Of a stretch of 64,000 nucleotides of DNA, positions 1-7,841 are shown piece by piece. The notes beneath the pieces were generated by a model that ran no database searches, was not told where the DNA came from, and saw only the letters and a list, made by a program, of their open reading frames with translations. Origin of the DNA: Flavobacterium celericrescens (GTDB taxonomy: Bacteria; Bacteroidota; Bacteroidia; Flavobacteriales; Flavobacteriaceae); NCBI RefSeq assembly GCF_011392075.1, contig NZ_JAAJBV010000001.1, positions 496,001 through 560,000 of the forward strand, in the 5' to 3' direction. Position 1 is the stretch's first letter. Each line of letters begins with the position of its first letter. The translations under genes were made by a program, and so were the position numbers.

Positions 1-98
1 ACATATTTTGGCATTACATCTTTAGCAATCGTAAAAGTTACGCCGTAAATGATGGAAACTAAGGTAGCGGCAACTAGTGCCCAACTTCTTTTTGACAT
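1..98 (-). CDS. EamA/DMT-family transporter, N-terminal fragment cut by window edge
   Basis: The first 32 codons of a minus-strand gene are visible. They begin MSKRSWALVAATLVSIIYGV and continue into TFTIAKDVMPKY. A short basic start followed by a hydrophobic helix with the pattern W-A-x3-A-x9-G is what the first membrane helix of EamA (drug/metabolite transporter) proteins looks like, so an inner-membrane small-molecule exporter or importer is the best reading. The ATG shares one base with the stop codon of the upstream ArsC-family gene (TAATG), which implies co-transcription and coupled translation. The substrate cannot be told and the rest of the gene lies outside the window, so the family call is moderate. 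Confidence 0.6.
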   Translation of the reverse strand, partial: MSKRSWALVAATLVSIIYGVTFTIAKDVMPKY

Positions 99-448
99 TA
101 GCTTAAAACGGTAATTACTTCGTGAATGTTTTTTGGACTATTTCCAATGTAAATCTTCCCATCGATAATAAAAACTGGGCGACTCAAAAACGTGTAATGT
201 TCTAAAAGGTATTTTTTAAAATCGGCTTCCGTTAGATTTTTATCTTTTAAACCTAATGATTTATACAATTGCGCTTTTTTGCTGAAAAGCGCTTCGTAAC
301 TTCCCGAAAGTTTATACATTTCTTCCAAATCGCTTTCCGAAATTGGATTTTGGCGAATATCAATAAACGTTAATTTATCTGAATTTGGAAGTGATTTGAT
401 GATTTTTCGGCACGTATCACACGAAGCCAAATAGTATATTTTGTTCAT
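98..448 (-). CDS. ArsC/Spx-family thioredoxin-fold reductase
   Basis: A 116-residue protein of normal length for the ArsC-like family. Near the N-terminus it reads YYLASCDTCRK, a CxxC followed by R-K, which is the position of the catalytic cysteine in arsenate reductases and Spx-like proteins. The later SRPVFIIDGK segment carries the conserved arginine-proline of this fold. I start it at MNKIYY because upstream in-frame codons give an atypical extension. No arsenite exporter or ArsR regulator lies nearby, so a true arsenic role is unproven; many Bacteroidetes carry this family as a general thiol-redox protein. It overlaps the transporter by one base and is divergent from the DinB-fold gene. 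Confidence 0.8.
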   Translation of the reverse strand: MNKIYYLASCDTCRKIIKSLPNSDKLTFIDIRQNPISESDLEEMYKLSGSYEALFSKKAQLYKSLGLKDKNLTEADFKKYLLEHYTFLSRPVFIIDGKIYIGNSPKNIHEVITVLS

Positions 449-527
449 TTTGATGTTTTTCAATTTCTGATGCAAAAATACAGCCTTTTGAATTCTAAAA
501 ATCAGTAATTTTATAAAAAAATTAGAC

Positions 528-983
528 ATGGAAGCAACTTTTAAAATTTGGGAAACTAGCAGAAATATTTATTTGAAGTTTTTTGATAATTATTCATTAG
601 AACAACTCAATACAATTCCAGCAGGAATGAGTAATAATTTGATTTGGAATTTGGGACACGTAGTTGTTTCCCAACAGAAATTGGTATATGCTTTATCGGG
701 TTTGCCAATGCATATTCCAGATTCGCTTTTTGAGAAATATCAAAACGGTTCGCGACCAGATGGAAAAACTACGCAAGCTGAAGTTGATGAAATCAAGAAA
801 TTATTATCCGAAATGGTTGAAAAAACGAAAGCTGATTTTGAAGCCGGAGTTTTTAAAGAATATCATCCGTATCAAACTAAAACAGGATTTCATTTAGGAA
901 CATGGAAAGAGGCGATGGAGTTTAATAATTATCATGAAGGCATCCATTTAGGAATTATGATGTCGATAAAAAAATTCCTTTAA
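528..983 (+). CDS. DinB-superfamily (DinB_2-like) putative metal-dependent protein
   Basis: A 151-residue helical protein. The first histidine sits in NLIWNLGHVVVSQQ near residue 43, and the other two in the C-terminal NNYHEGIHLGIM. This spacing matches the three-histidine metal site of the DinB/YfiT four-helix bundle, members of which include thiol-dependent transferases such as bacillithiol transferases. What it acts on cannot be read from the sequence. It is unrelated to DNA polymerase IV (also called DinB), which is encoded at 33471. The gene is divergent from the ArsC-family gene and lies 30 bases before the cystathionine gamma-synthase-like gene. Confidence 0.8.
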   Translation: MEATFKIWETSRNIYLKFFDNYSLEQLNTIPAGMSNNLIWNLGHVVVSQQKLVYALSGLPMHIPDSLFEKYQNGSRPDGKTTQAEVDEIKKLLSEMVEKTKADFEAGVFKEYHPYQTKTGFHLGTWKEAMEFNNYHEGIHLGIMMSIKKFL

Positions 984-989
984 TCTTAT

Positions 990-997
990 TACCTTTG
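990..997 (+). promoter_or_regulatory. Bacteroidetes -7 box before the metB-like gene
   Basis: TACCTTTG is an exact match to TAnnTTTG, 16 bases before the start codon at 1014. No clear -33 TTTG is seen at the usual distance, so this is a single-box match. Confidence 0.5.
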
Positions 998-1013
998 TAA
1001 AAAATTTTTAAAA

Positions 1014-2156
1014 ATGAAATTCAATACCAAAACCATACATGGTGGGCAGCATCATGAAAAAGTAACGGGAGCTGTAATGCCTCCGGTGTTTCAAACTTCG
1101 ACTTATGTGCAATCAAGTCCTGGGAAACCAGTTGGTGATTATGAATACAGTAGAGCAGCAAATCCAACAAGAACGGCTTTAGAAGACGCTTTAGCAAGTA
1201 TCGAAAACGGAGCAAGAGGTTTAGCTTTTTCTTCAGGATTAGCAGCAACAGATTGCTTATTACGTATGTTTAAAGCAGGTGATGAAATCATCGCTATGGA
1301 CGATTTATATGGTGGAACTTATAGATTGTTCACTAGATTATATAAAGATAGTGGTATCAAATTTCATTTTGTAGATATGAATGATTTGGAGAAATTCCAA
1401 TCGTTAATTAATGAAAACACGAAATTGGTTTGGGTGGAAACACCAACAAATCCTTTAATGAAATTAGCGGATATTGCTGCGATTGCTCAAATCACAAAAA
1501 AGCACAATATTTTATTTGCCGTAGATAATACCTTCGCAACACCTTATTTGCAAAAACCATTAGATTTAGGTGCTGATATTGTGATGCATTCGGCAACTAA
1601 ATATTTAGGAGGTCATTCTGATGTTATTGCGGGAGCTTTAATTATTAAAGACAAAGCGTTAGGTGAAGAATTACACTTCAAACAATTTGCAACAGGAGCA
1701 ACATTAGGACCAATGGATTCTTTCTTGGTTTTAAGAGGAATCAAAACATTGCATTTACGTGTACAACGTCATTGCGAAAATGGAGAAAAAGTAGCAACAT
1801 ATTTAGATAATCATCCTTTAGTGGAAAGAGTATATTATCCAGGATTAGCTTCACATCCTTATCATGAAATTGCAAAAAAGCAAATGAGTGGTTTTGGTGG
1901 AATGGTAACCTTTACTTTCAAATCAGGTAAAAAAGAAGATGCGATTAAGTTTTTAGAAAATTTAAAAGTATTCACTTTAGCAGAGTCATTAGGAGGAGTG
2001 GAATCGTTAGCGAATCATCCAGCTTTAATGACGCACGCATCTATTCCAGAAGATAAAAGAAAAGAAGTGGGTATTTCCGATGATTTAGTTCGTTTGAGTG
2101 TAGGAATTGAAGATATCGAAGATTTATTAGCTGATTTAGAACAAGCTTTTAAATAA
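1014..2156 (+). CDS. metB: Cystathionine gamma-synthase / Cys-Met metabolism PLP enzyme
   Basis: A 380-residue fold-type I PLP enzyme of the Cys/Met metabolism family. The PLP lysine is K196 in HSATKYLGGHSD, and the aspartate that holds the pyridine nitrogen is D171 in AVDNTFATP. The substrate-binding SRAANPTR and the C-terminal SLGGVESLANHPALMTH are typical of cystathionine gamma-synthases and gamma-lyases. The family interconverts homoserine esters, cystathionine and cysteine in the cytosol; sequence alone does not separate synthase from lyase or from O-acetylhomoserine sulfhydrylase. It stands alone, with its own -7 box and a strong downstream terminator at 2173. Confidence 0.9.
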   Translation: MKFNTKTIHGGQHHEKVTGAVMPPVFQTSTYVQSSPGKPVGDYEYSRAANPTRTALEDALASIENGARGLAFSSGLAATDCLLRMFKAGDEIIAMDDLYGGTYRLFTRLYKDSGIKFHFVDMNDLEKFQSLINENTKLVWVETPTNPLMKLADIAAIAQITKKHNILFAVDNTFATPYLQKPLDLGADIVMHSATKYLGGHSDVIAGALIIKDKALGEELHFKQFATGATLGPMDSFLVLRGIKTLHLRVQRHCENGEKVATYLDNHPLVERVYYPGLASHPYHEIAKKQMSGFGGMVTFTFKSGKKEDAIKFLENLKVFTLAESLGGVESLANHPALMTHASIPEDKRKEVGISDDLVRLSVGIEDIEDLLADLEQAFK

Positions 2157-2172
2157 TAGAAATAATAAAAAC

Positions 2173-2207
2173 AAAAAATCCCGATTCGTGAGAATCGGGA
2201 TTTTTTT
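2173..2207 (+). terminator. Intrinsic terminator after the metB-like gene
   Basis: A 15-base inverted repeat (AAAAAATCCCGATTC and its complement) with a GTGA loop, ending in a T run. The A run on the left arm makes it able to work in both directions, so it probably also ends the convergent minus-strand gene at 2221. Confidence 0.9.
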
Positions 2208-2220
2208 ATGTTTTCAGTCA

Positions 2221-2997
2221 TTAATTTAAGTAATAAATGTATCCAAAATGAAACCAAGCATTCCAATCGTTAGCTTTGTTTTCAGGATAAAGTTCAGGAT
2301 CTGGGTTTAAACCATCAACCCAATCAGAAAAGTAGTATTGCCATCTAACTTCAGCGAATAAATCAGATAATTCCGTTAATTTATAACGTGTACCTACACT
2401 TGCTACAACAGACCAAGTACTCCCGCCTTCGTCAGACCAAGCTCCATAATATTTAATAGGAGTTGAAATTGGAGTATCCATCGCTCCTAATTCTGAGTAA
2501 GTTCCGTTTTGAAAAAATGTATAATGAGCTCCTAATCCAATAAATGGACCCCAAGCGCCATCAGTAGCTGTAAATTCTCTAATACTTAATGGGAAATATT
2601 CTAATTGCATACCAATATCAGTAACTTTGGCTTCACCCTTCATTGCTTTTAATTGGTTACCCGTGATAGAGTTTTTTTCAACCCATTTACCAAAATGCTC
2701 TAAATTAGTACTATTGTACGATAATTCCGAACGTAATTTGAAGTGGTCGTTAAAATAAGTTTCTGGAGTATAACAATTACATTCAGCTCTGTATGAAAAA
2801 TTAAGATAGTGAACTAAACCAACCGCAAACCCAGTATTTCCTTTGTTTGTGTCAAAATCGTGTCTTACTCCAAAATCAGATTGCATTGCTACACCTCCAA
2901 CAAAAGCACCAACTTCATGCGAAAAGCCAAATTGAGCTGTCATCGAAAAATTTACGCCTAAAAGCAATATTAGTAGGGTTTTACATTTTTTAGTCAT
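2221..2997 (-). CDS. Exported barrel-like protein, resembles the THC0290_0291 family
   Basis: A 258-residue protein when started at MTKKCKTLL; an upstream in-frame ATG would add 16 residues in front of an otherwise normal signal peptide. The signal peptide (about residues 1-22) ends in SMTAQ. The mature part opens FGFSHEVGAFVGGVAMQSDF and is followed by alternating aromatic/polar strands, ending in WFHFGYIYYLN, as in small outer-membrane beta-barrels. From memory it resembles the Flavobacteriaceae THC0290_0291 family; I could not check this. A cysteine pair sits in AECNCYTPE. The function is unknown. It is divergent from gdhA, across a 257-base gap. Confidence 0.75.
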   Translation of the reverse strand: MTKKCKTLLILLLGVNFSMTAQFGFSHEVGAFVGGVAMQSDFGVRHDFDTNKGNTGFAVGLVHYLNFSYRAECNCYTPETYFNDHFKLRSELSYNSTNLEHFGKWVEKNSITGNQLKAMKGEAKVTDIGMQLEYFPLSIREFTATDGAWGPFIGLGAHYTFFQNGTYSELGAMDTPISTPIKYYGAWSDEGGSTWSVVASVGTRYKLTELSDLFAEVRWQYYFSDWVDGLNPDPELYPENKANDWNAWFHFGYIYYLN

Positions 2998-3164
2998 TGC
3001 TATAATTTTTCCATTATCGGACAAATATATAAAAACAAACAACACTTCAAAAAAAAATCATCCTTTTTCTTGTTTAAATTATTGTCATTTTTTTCATGTC
3101 TAAAAAAATATATAACAGCAATTATAAAATTTTGCTAAAAATATAACAAGTAATATTTAAAATG

Positions 3165-3172
3165 TATATTTG
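3165..3172 (+). promoter_or_regulatory. -7 box of gdhA
   Basis: TATATTTG is an exact TAnnTTTG match in the gdhA upstream region, implying a 5' untranslated leader of about 75 bases. No good -33 TTTG lies 17-21 bases upstream. The rest of the 2998-3254 gap is AT-rich and holds nothing else I can name. Confidence 0.5.
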
Positions 3173-3254
3173 TCGACTTAAAATTACGAAAACGTTTTAT
3201 TAAGCAAATAATTGAGTAAATAGATTAATTGATCTAAATTATTTTAGAATAAAG

Positions 3255-4598
3255 ATGGAACAAAAAATTAATGATTTTATGGCTCAAGTGTCAGCCAAAA
3301 ATCCAAATGAACCAGAATTTTTACAAGCTGTAAAAGAATTTGCAGAAACAGTTATTCCTTTTATAGCTGACAATAAAAAATATGATGGAAAAAACTTGTT
3401 GTTAAGAATTGCAGAACCTGAAAGAGCTGTAATTTTTAGAGTGCCTTGGGTTGATGATAAAGGAGAAATTCAAGTAAACAGAGGTTTCCGTATTCAAATG
3501 AATTCGGCAATTGGACCTTATAAAGGTGGTATCCGTTTTCATAACACAGTAAATTTATCAGTTCTTAAGTTTTTGGCTTTTGAACAAGTTTTCAAAAACA
3601 GCTTAACTACACTTCCAATGGGTGGTGGAAAAGGAGGTTCTGATTTTGATCCACAAGGAAAATCAGATGCTGAAGTAATGCGTTTTTGCCAATCTTTTAT
3701 GACAGAATTATGTCGTCATATTGGACCAGATTTAGACGTTCCTGCTGGAGACATTGGTGTTGGAGCAAGAGAAATTGGTTATATGTTTGGTCAATATAAA
3801 AGAATTAGAAATGAATTTACAGGAGTTTTAACCGGAAAAGGTTTAGCTTATGGAGGTTCTTTAATTCGTCCTGAAGCTACAGGATATGGAGTAGTTTATT
3901 TTACAGAGCAAATGTTAAAAACTAAAGGAGAAAAAATTGCTGGTAAAACAGTGGCTATCTCTGGTTTTGGAAATGTTGCTTGGGGCGTTGCTTTGAAAGT
4001 TAATGAATTAGGTGGGAAGTTGGTGACAATTTCTGGTCCTGATGGATATATTTATGATGCTGATGGAATTTCTGGTGAAAAAATTGATTTCATGTTAGAA
4101 ATGAGAGCAAGTGGAGACAACAGAGCAGAAGCTTTTGTTGAAAAATATCCAAGTGCTGTTTTTCATAAAGGAAAAAGCCCATGGGAGGCTAAAGTTGATA
4201 TCGCAATTCCATGTGCAACACAAAATGAATTAAACGAAGAAGATGCTAAAAAATTAATAGCTAATGGTGTAATGTGTGTTACTGAGGCAGCCAATATGCC
4301 TTGTACTCTTGATGCTATTAAACAATTTCTAGACGCAAAAGTATTGTTTGCTCCTGGAAAAGCGGCAAATGCAGGTGGAGTAGCTGCTTCTGGTTTAGAA
4401 ATGACACAAAATTCTATTCGTTTAAATTGGACAAGCGAAGAAGTTGATATGCGATTAAAAGATATCATGGTTGGAATTCATAGTCAATGTAGAACTTATG
4501 GAACAGAATCAGATGGTTATGTAAACTATGTGAAAGGTGCAAATATTGCTGGTTTCGTAAAAGTTGCTGATGCAATGTTAGCTCAAGGTGTGGTTTAA
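3255..4598 (+). CDS. gdhA: NADP-type glutamate dehydrogenase
   Basis: A 447-residue enzyme, the usual size of the hexameric bacterial glutamate dehydrogenase that makes glutamate from 2-oxoglutarate, ammonium and NADPH. The catalytic lysine is K126 in PMGGGKGGSDFDP. The substrate-binding stretch GPYKGGIRFH precedes it, and the dinucleotide-binding loop is VAISGFGNVAWG in the second domain. The C-terminal NAGGVAASGLEMTQNS is also typical. It is a single-gene unit with its own promoter box and terminator, and is the main ammonium-assimilation enzyme visible in the window. Confidence 0.96.
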   Translation: MEQKINDFMAQVSAKNPNEPEFLQAVKEFAETVIPFIADNKKYDGKNLLLRIAEPERAVIFRVPWVDDKGEIQVNRGFRIQMNSAIGPYKGGIRFHNTVNLSVLKFLAFEQVFKNSLTTLPMGGGKGGSDFDPQGKSDAEVMRFCQSFMTELCRHIGPDLDVPAGDIGVGAREIGYMFGQYKRIRNEFTGVLTGKGLAYGGSLIRPEATGYGVVYFTEQMLKTKGEKIAGKTVAISGFGNVAWGVALKVNELGGKLVTISGPDGYIYDADGISGEKIDFMLEMRASGDNRAEAFVEKYPSAVFHKGKSPWEAKVDIAIPCATQNELNEEDAKKLIANGVMCVTEAANMPCTLDAIKQFLDAKVLFAPGKAANAGGVAASGLEMTQNSIRLNWTSEEVDMRLKDIMVGIHSQCRTYGTESDGYVNYVKGANIAGFVKVADAMLAQGVV

Positions 4599-4619
4599 TA
4601 AACATATCTTTTAAATAAT

Positions 4620-4655
4620 AAAAAGCGTTTTCATTTATTTGGAAGCGCTTTTTTT
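4620..4655 (+). terminator. Intrinsic terminator of gdhA
   Basis: A 13-base stem (AAAAAGCGTTTTC pairing with GGAAGCGCTTTTT, using G-U pairs), an 8-base loop and a T run, 21 bases after the gdhA stop codon. Confidence 0.85.
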
Positions 4656-4674
4656 ATACATTCACATATCAAAA

Positions 4675-4703
4675 TTGAAATTAATACGTTTGTAGTATAT
4701 TTG
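4675..4703 (+). promoter_or_regulatory. Promoter of porZ-recO
   Basis: TTGA at 4675-4678, a 17-base spacer and TATATTTG at 4696-4703 fit the Bacteroidetes -33/-7 pattern. The start codon follows 15 bases later, giving a very short leader. Confidence 0.6.
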
Positions 4704-4718
4704 TAGTAAACATTTGCA

Positions 4719-7007
4719 ATGAAAAAAATCATTTGGATATATTTAATTTTTGTTTCTCAGTTGTTTTTTGCGCAACAAAACAATCAGTTATGGAAAGGTT
4801 ATTTTTCATACAACGAAATTGTTGATGTTGAAAGTGCAACCGATAAAGTTTTTGCGGCAACCCAAAATGCTGTTTTTTCCAAAGCACTTCTTTCAAGCGA
4901 TTTAACTATTTATAATTCCATAAACGGATTAAAACCTGAGTCAATAACCACAATTCACCATTCTGAATTAACAAACAAAACGTTTGTTGGAAACACTAAC
5001 GGCTTGTTGTTAATAATTAATTCAGACGGCTCAATAACAACAAAGGTTGATATTATTAATGAAGTGCCAGTGCCACCAAATAAAAAGAAGATTAATGATT
5101 TTTATGAGCACAACGGAAGGCTTTATATTTCAACAGATTATGGTATTTCTGTAGTTGATGTAGCTACATCAGAATTCATAATTACCTATTTTATAGGAAC
5201 TTCAGGAGAAGAAACACAAGTGTTACAAACTACGGTTTTAGGCAATGAAATTTATGCGGTAACTAGAGATTTTGGTATTCGAAAAGGAAATCTAACCAAC
5301 CCAAATTTGTATGATTTTAGTCAATGGCAAACCTTTGATGGGGGTTATTGGTCTGGAATTGTAACGTTCAATAACGAATTAATTGGGATGAATACAAATG
5401 CAAGGACTTATCGTTATAATGGAACAGTTTTTCAAGAAATTTTAAATCATATACAAGCGGGTTTAAAAATAAAAACCAACGGAACAGAGTTAATAGTTAC
5501 AACGTCAAATCACGTTTATGTATTAAATCAAACCTTTACTCAATTAGCAAATATAACTTCCATTCCAAATTTTAATGCAGTGTTTACTGCAGCAACAGTA
5601 GTTGGAACTAAATTATACATAGGAACAGAAAAAGACGGCTTGTTTTCAACTGATATAACAAATCCAACGGTTTTTGAGAATATGTCTCCGAACGGACCTG
5701 TAAGAAATTATATTTTCAGAGTAAAAAAAGCACTAAATTATCTGTGGGCAGTTTATGGAGATTATACGCGTCAATACAATCCTTATCCACTTGAAGAATA
5801 TGGAATCAGTAAATATTCAAAAGATGATGGCTGGGAATTAATTCCATATAACGATATTTTTCAAGCAAAATCAATATGTGATTTGGTAATTAACCCTAAT
5901 AATCAAACACAAATTTATGCTACTTCTTATTTTTCAGGATTATTAAAAATACAAGGAGGTACAATTGAACTTTTTAATCAAGCTAATACAGGTCCAAACG
6001 GTTTGGAATCGCTTGTTCTTACACCACCAAATCCTACATACATTGATGTTAGGGTGAATAGTCCAGCTTTTGATAAAGATGGAAATCTATGGATGACAAA
6101 TGCCTTTGTAGAAAGAGCAATAAAAGTTCTCAACGCAAATGGTCAATGGCAATCCTATAGTTTGGATGGAATTGCTCCAACTGTTGCAACAGGAAGATAT
6201 GGACCAATGGCAATTGATAAGAACAAAACAAAATGGATTCCATCAATAAATGATGGATTAATTGCATTTAATGAAAATTACAACAATAAATTTATAGTAT
6301 TAAATTCAACAACAGGAAATTTACCAGATAATGATGTAAGATGTGTAGCTGTTGACAACAGAAATCAATTATGGATTGGAACTTACTCAGGATTAAGAGT
6401 AGTTTCTGTTGATAGATTCATAACCGAAACGGAATTAACAGCAAATTCAATTATTATTCAAGAAGGAGATTTAGCACAAGAGTTGTTTTATCAGCAAACT
6501 ATTTTAGATATTGCAGTTGATGGAGCAAACAGAAAATGGGTCTCAATTGCTGATGGAGGTGTGTTTTTGGTTTCTGCAAATGGACAGCAAACAAATTATC
6601 AATTCACAAAAAACAATTCTCCTTTGCCTAGCAATAATATAAACGACATAGAAATTGATGGTGTGTCAGGTGAAGTATTTTTTGCAACAGATAAAGGAAT
6701 GGTGTCGTTTTTAGGTACATCAACGAAGCCAAGTGATGATTTAGCAAATGTTTATGTCTATCCAAACCCAGTGCGTCCAGAGTTTTTAGGAACGGTAAAA
6801 ATTAGCGGATTAACTGATAAAGCAAATGTAAAAATTACAGATATAGAAGGAAATTTAGTTCACGAAACTACTACTTCTGGCGGAACAATTGAATGGGATA
6901 CTACTGCGTTTGGCAAATACAAAGTAGCTTCTGGTGTGTATATGATTTTTGTGGCCTCAGAAGACGGAATGGATTCTACGGTTAAAAAAGTGATGATTAT
7001 TCGATAA
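4719..7007 (+). CDS. porZ: Type IX secretion system protein PorZ (beta-propeller with C-terminal sorting-type domain)
   Basis: A 762-residue exported protein. Signal peptide is residues 1-18, ending LFFAQ. Residues about 25-660 carry repeated propeller-type blades (for example DNRNQLWIGTYSGLRVV). The last 85 residues, from YVYPNPVRPEFLGTVKISGL to the end KVMIIR, form a type A T9SS C-terminal domain. In Porphyromonas, PorZ belongs to the surface attachment complex and supplies anionic LPS for linking to cargo; the same layout and the link to recO are known in Bacteroidetes, so I infer the same complex here. Its stop codon overlaps the recO start as TAATG. No other T9SS gene lies in the window. 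Confidence 0.85.
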   Translation: MKKIIWIYLIFVSQLFFAQQNNQLWKGYFSYNEIVDVESATDKVFAATQNAVFSKALLSSDLTIYNSINGLKPESITTIHHSELTNKTFVGNTNGLLLIINSDGSITTKVDIINEVPVPPNKKKINDFYEHNGRLYISTDYGISVVDVATSEFIITYFIGTSGEETQVLQTTVLGNEIYAVTRDFGIRKGNLTNPNLYDFSQWQTFDGGYWSGIVTFNNELIGMNTNARTYRYNGTVFQEILNHIQAGLKIKTNGTELIVTTSNHVYVLNQTFTQLANITSIPNFNAVFTAATVVGTKLYIGTEKDGLFSTDITNPTVFENMSPNGPVRNYIFRVKKALNYLWAVYGDYTRQYNPYPLEEYGISKYSKDDGWELIPYNDIFQAKSICDLVINPNNQTQIYATSYFSGLLKIQGGTIELFNQANTGPNGLESLVLTPPNPTYIDVRVNSPAFDKDGNLWMTNAFVERAIKVLNANGQWQSYSLDGIAPTVATGRYGPMAIDKNKTKWIPSINDGLIAFNENYNNKFIVLNSTTGNLPDNDVRCVAVDNRNQLWIGTYSGLRVVSVDRFITETELTANSIIIQEGDLAQELFYQQTILDIAVDGANRKWVSIADGGVFLVSANGQQTNYQFTKNNSPLPSNNINDIEIDGVSGEVFFATDKGMVSFLGTSTKPSDDLANVYVYPNPVRPEFLGTVKISGLTDKANVKITDIEGNLVHETTTSGGTIEWDTTAFGKYKVASGVYMIFVASEDGMDSTVKKVMIIR

Positions 7008-7720
7008 TGCTAGTCAAAACTAAAGCCATCGTTCTTTCTGCCTTAAAGTATCAAGAAAAAAGCTTGATTGTCAAATGTTTTACTGAAAGTGATGGTTTGA
7101 AAAGTTATTTCGTTCCTAGTGCATATTCCAATAAAAAAGCGAATCAAAAAATTGCATATTTTCAGCCATTAACTATTATTGAAATCGAAGCCAATCACAA
7201 AAACAAAGGTACACTCGAACATTTTAAAGAAATCCGATTAGCACATAGTTATTATACCATAAACACAGATATCGTTAAAAGCACGATTGTAATTTTTCTC
7301 TCTGAAATTTTACATCACGCCATCAAAGAAGAAGAGAAAAATCAAAACTTATTTTCCTTTTTAGAAACAGCTTTACTTTGGTTAGATACACACGACGAAA
7401 TGGCAAATTTTCATCTAATTTTAATGATGGAAGTTACTAAATACTTAGGTTTTTATCCCGATGTGACTGAAATTGATTTTCCTTTTTTTGATACTAAAGA
7501 AGGTTATTTTACACCTTTTCAAAGTGTAAATTCATTAACCGAACACGAAACGCATTTGTTTAAAAAACTATTGGACTTAAGATTTGATGCCGACCAAAAA
7601 GTATTTGCTGGGATTGAACGCCAAATTTTGCTAAAAATCCTCTTAGATTTTTACACGTTACATCTCGAAGGCTTCAAAAAACCAAAATCGTTAGAAGTTT
7701 TAAAGGAAGTATTTTCATAA
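7007..7720 (+). CDS. recO: DNA repair protein RecO
   Basis: A 237-residue protein with the N-terminal OB-fold start MLVKTKAIVLSALKYQEKSL, then a helical domain with GFYPDVT and the YFTPFQS segment. RecO helps load RecA on SSB-coated single-stranded DNA in gap repair. The cysteine zinc site of many RecO proteins is not evident, which is common in this phylum. It starts inside the porZ stop codon (one-base overlap) and has no promoter of its own that I can see, so it is expressed from the porZ promoter. Confidence 0.9.
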   Translation: MLVKTKAIVLSALKYQEKSLIVKCFTESDGLKSYFVPSAYSNKKANQKIAYFQPLTIIEIEANHKNKGTLEHFKEIRLAHSYYTINTDIVKSTIVIFLSEILHHAIKEEEKNQNLFSFLETALLWLDTHDEMANFHLILMMEVTKYLGFYPDVTEIDFPFFDTKEGYFTPFQSVNSLTEHETHLFKKLLDLRFDADQKVFAGIERQILLKILLDFYTLHLEGFKKPKSLEVLKEVFS

Positions 7721-7841
7721 AATAATAAAAAATCATCTTTCTTTCTAAATTTTCGATAAAAGTCTATTCTCTTTTATCTATTTTCTATTCTCTTTTATTA
7801 AAATTCATTACTTTCGCAAATTGATTTAAGAAAGCGACAAA

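Noticed and set aside
98..448. Arsenic-resistance operon
   Set aside because: The ArsC-family protein has no ArsR or arsenite exporter beside it; the neighbouring transporter looks like EamA, not Acr3 or ArsB.
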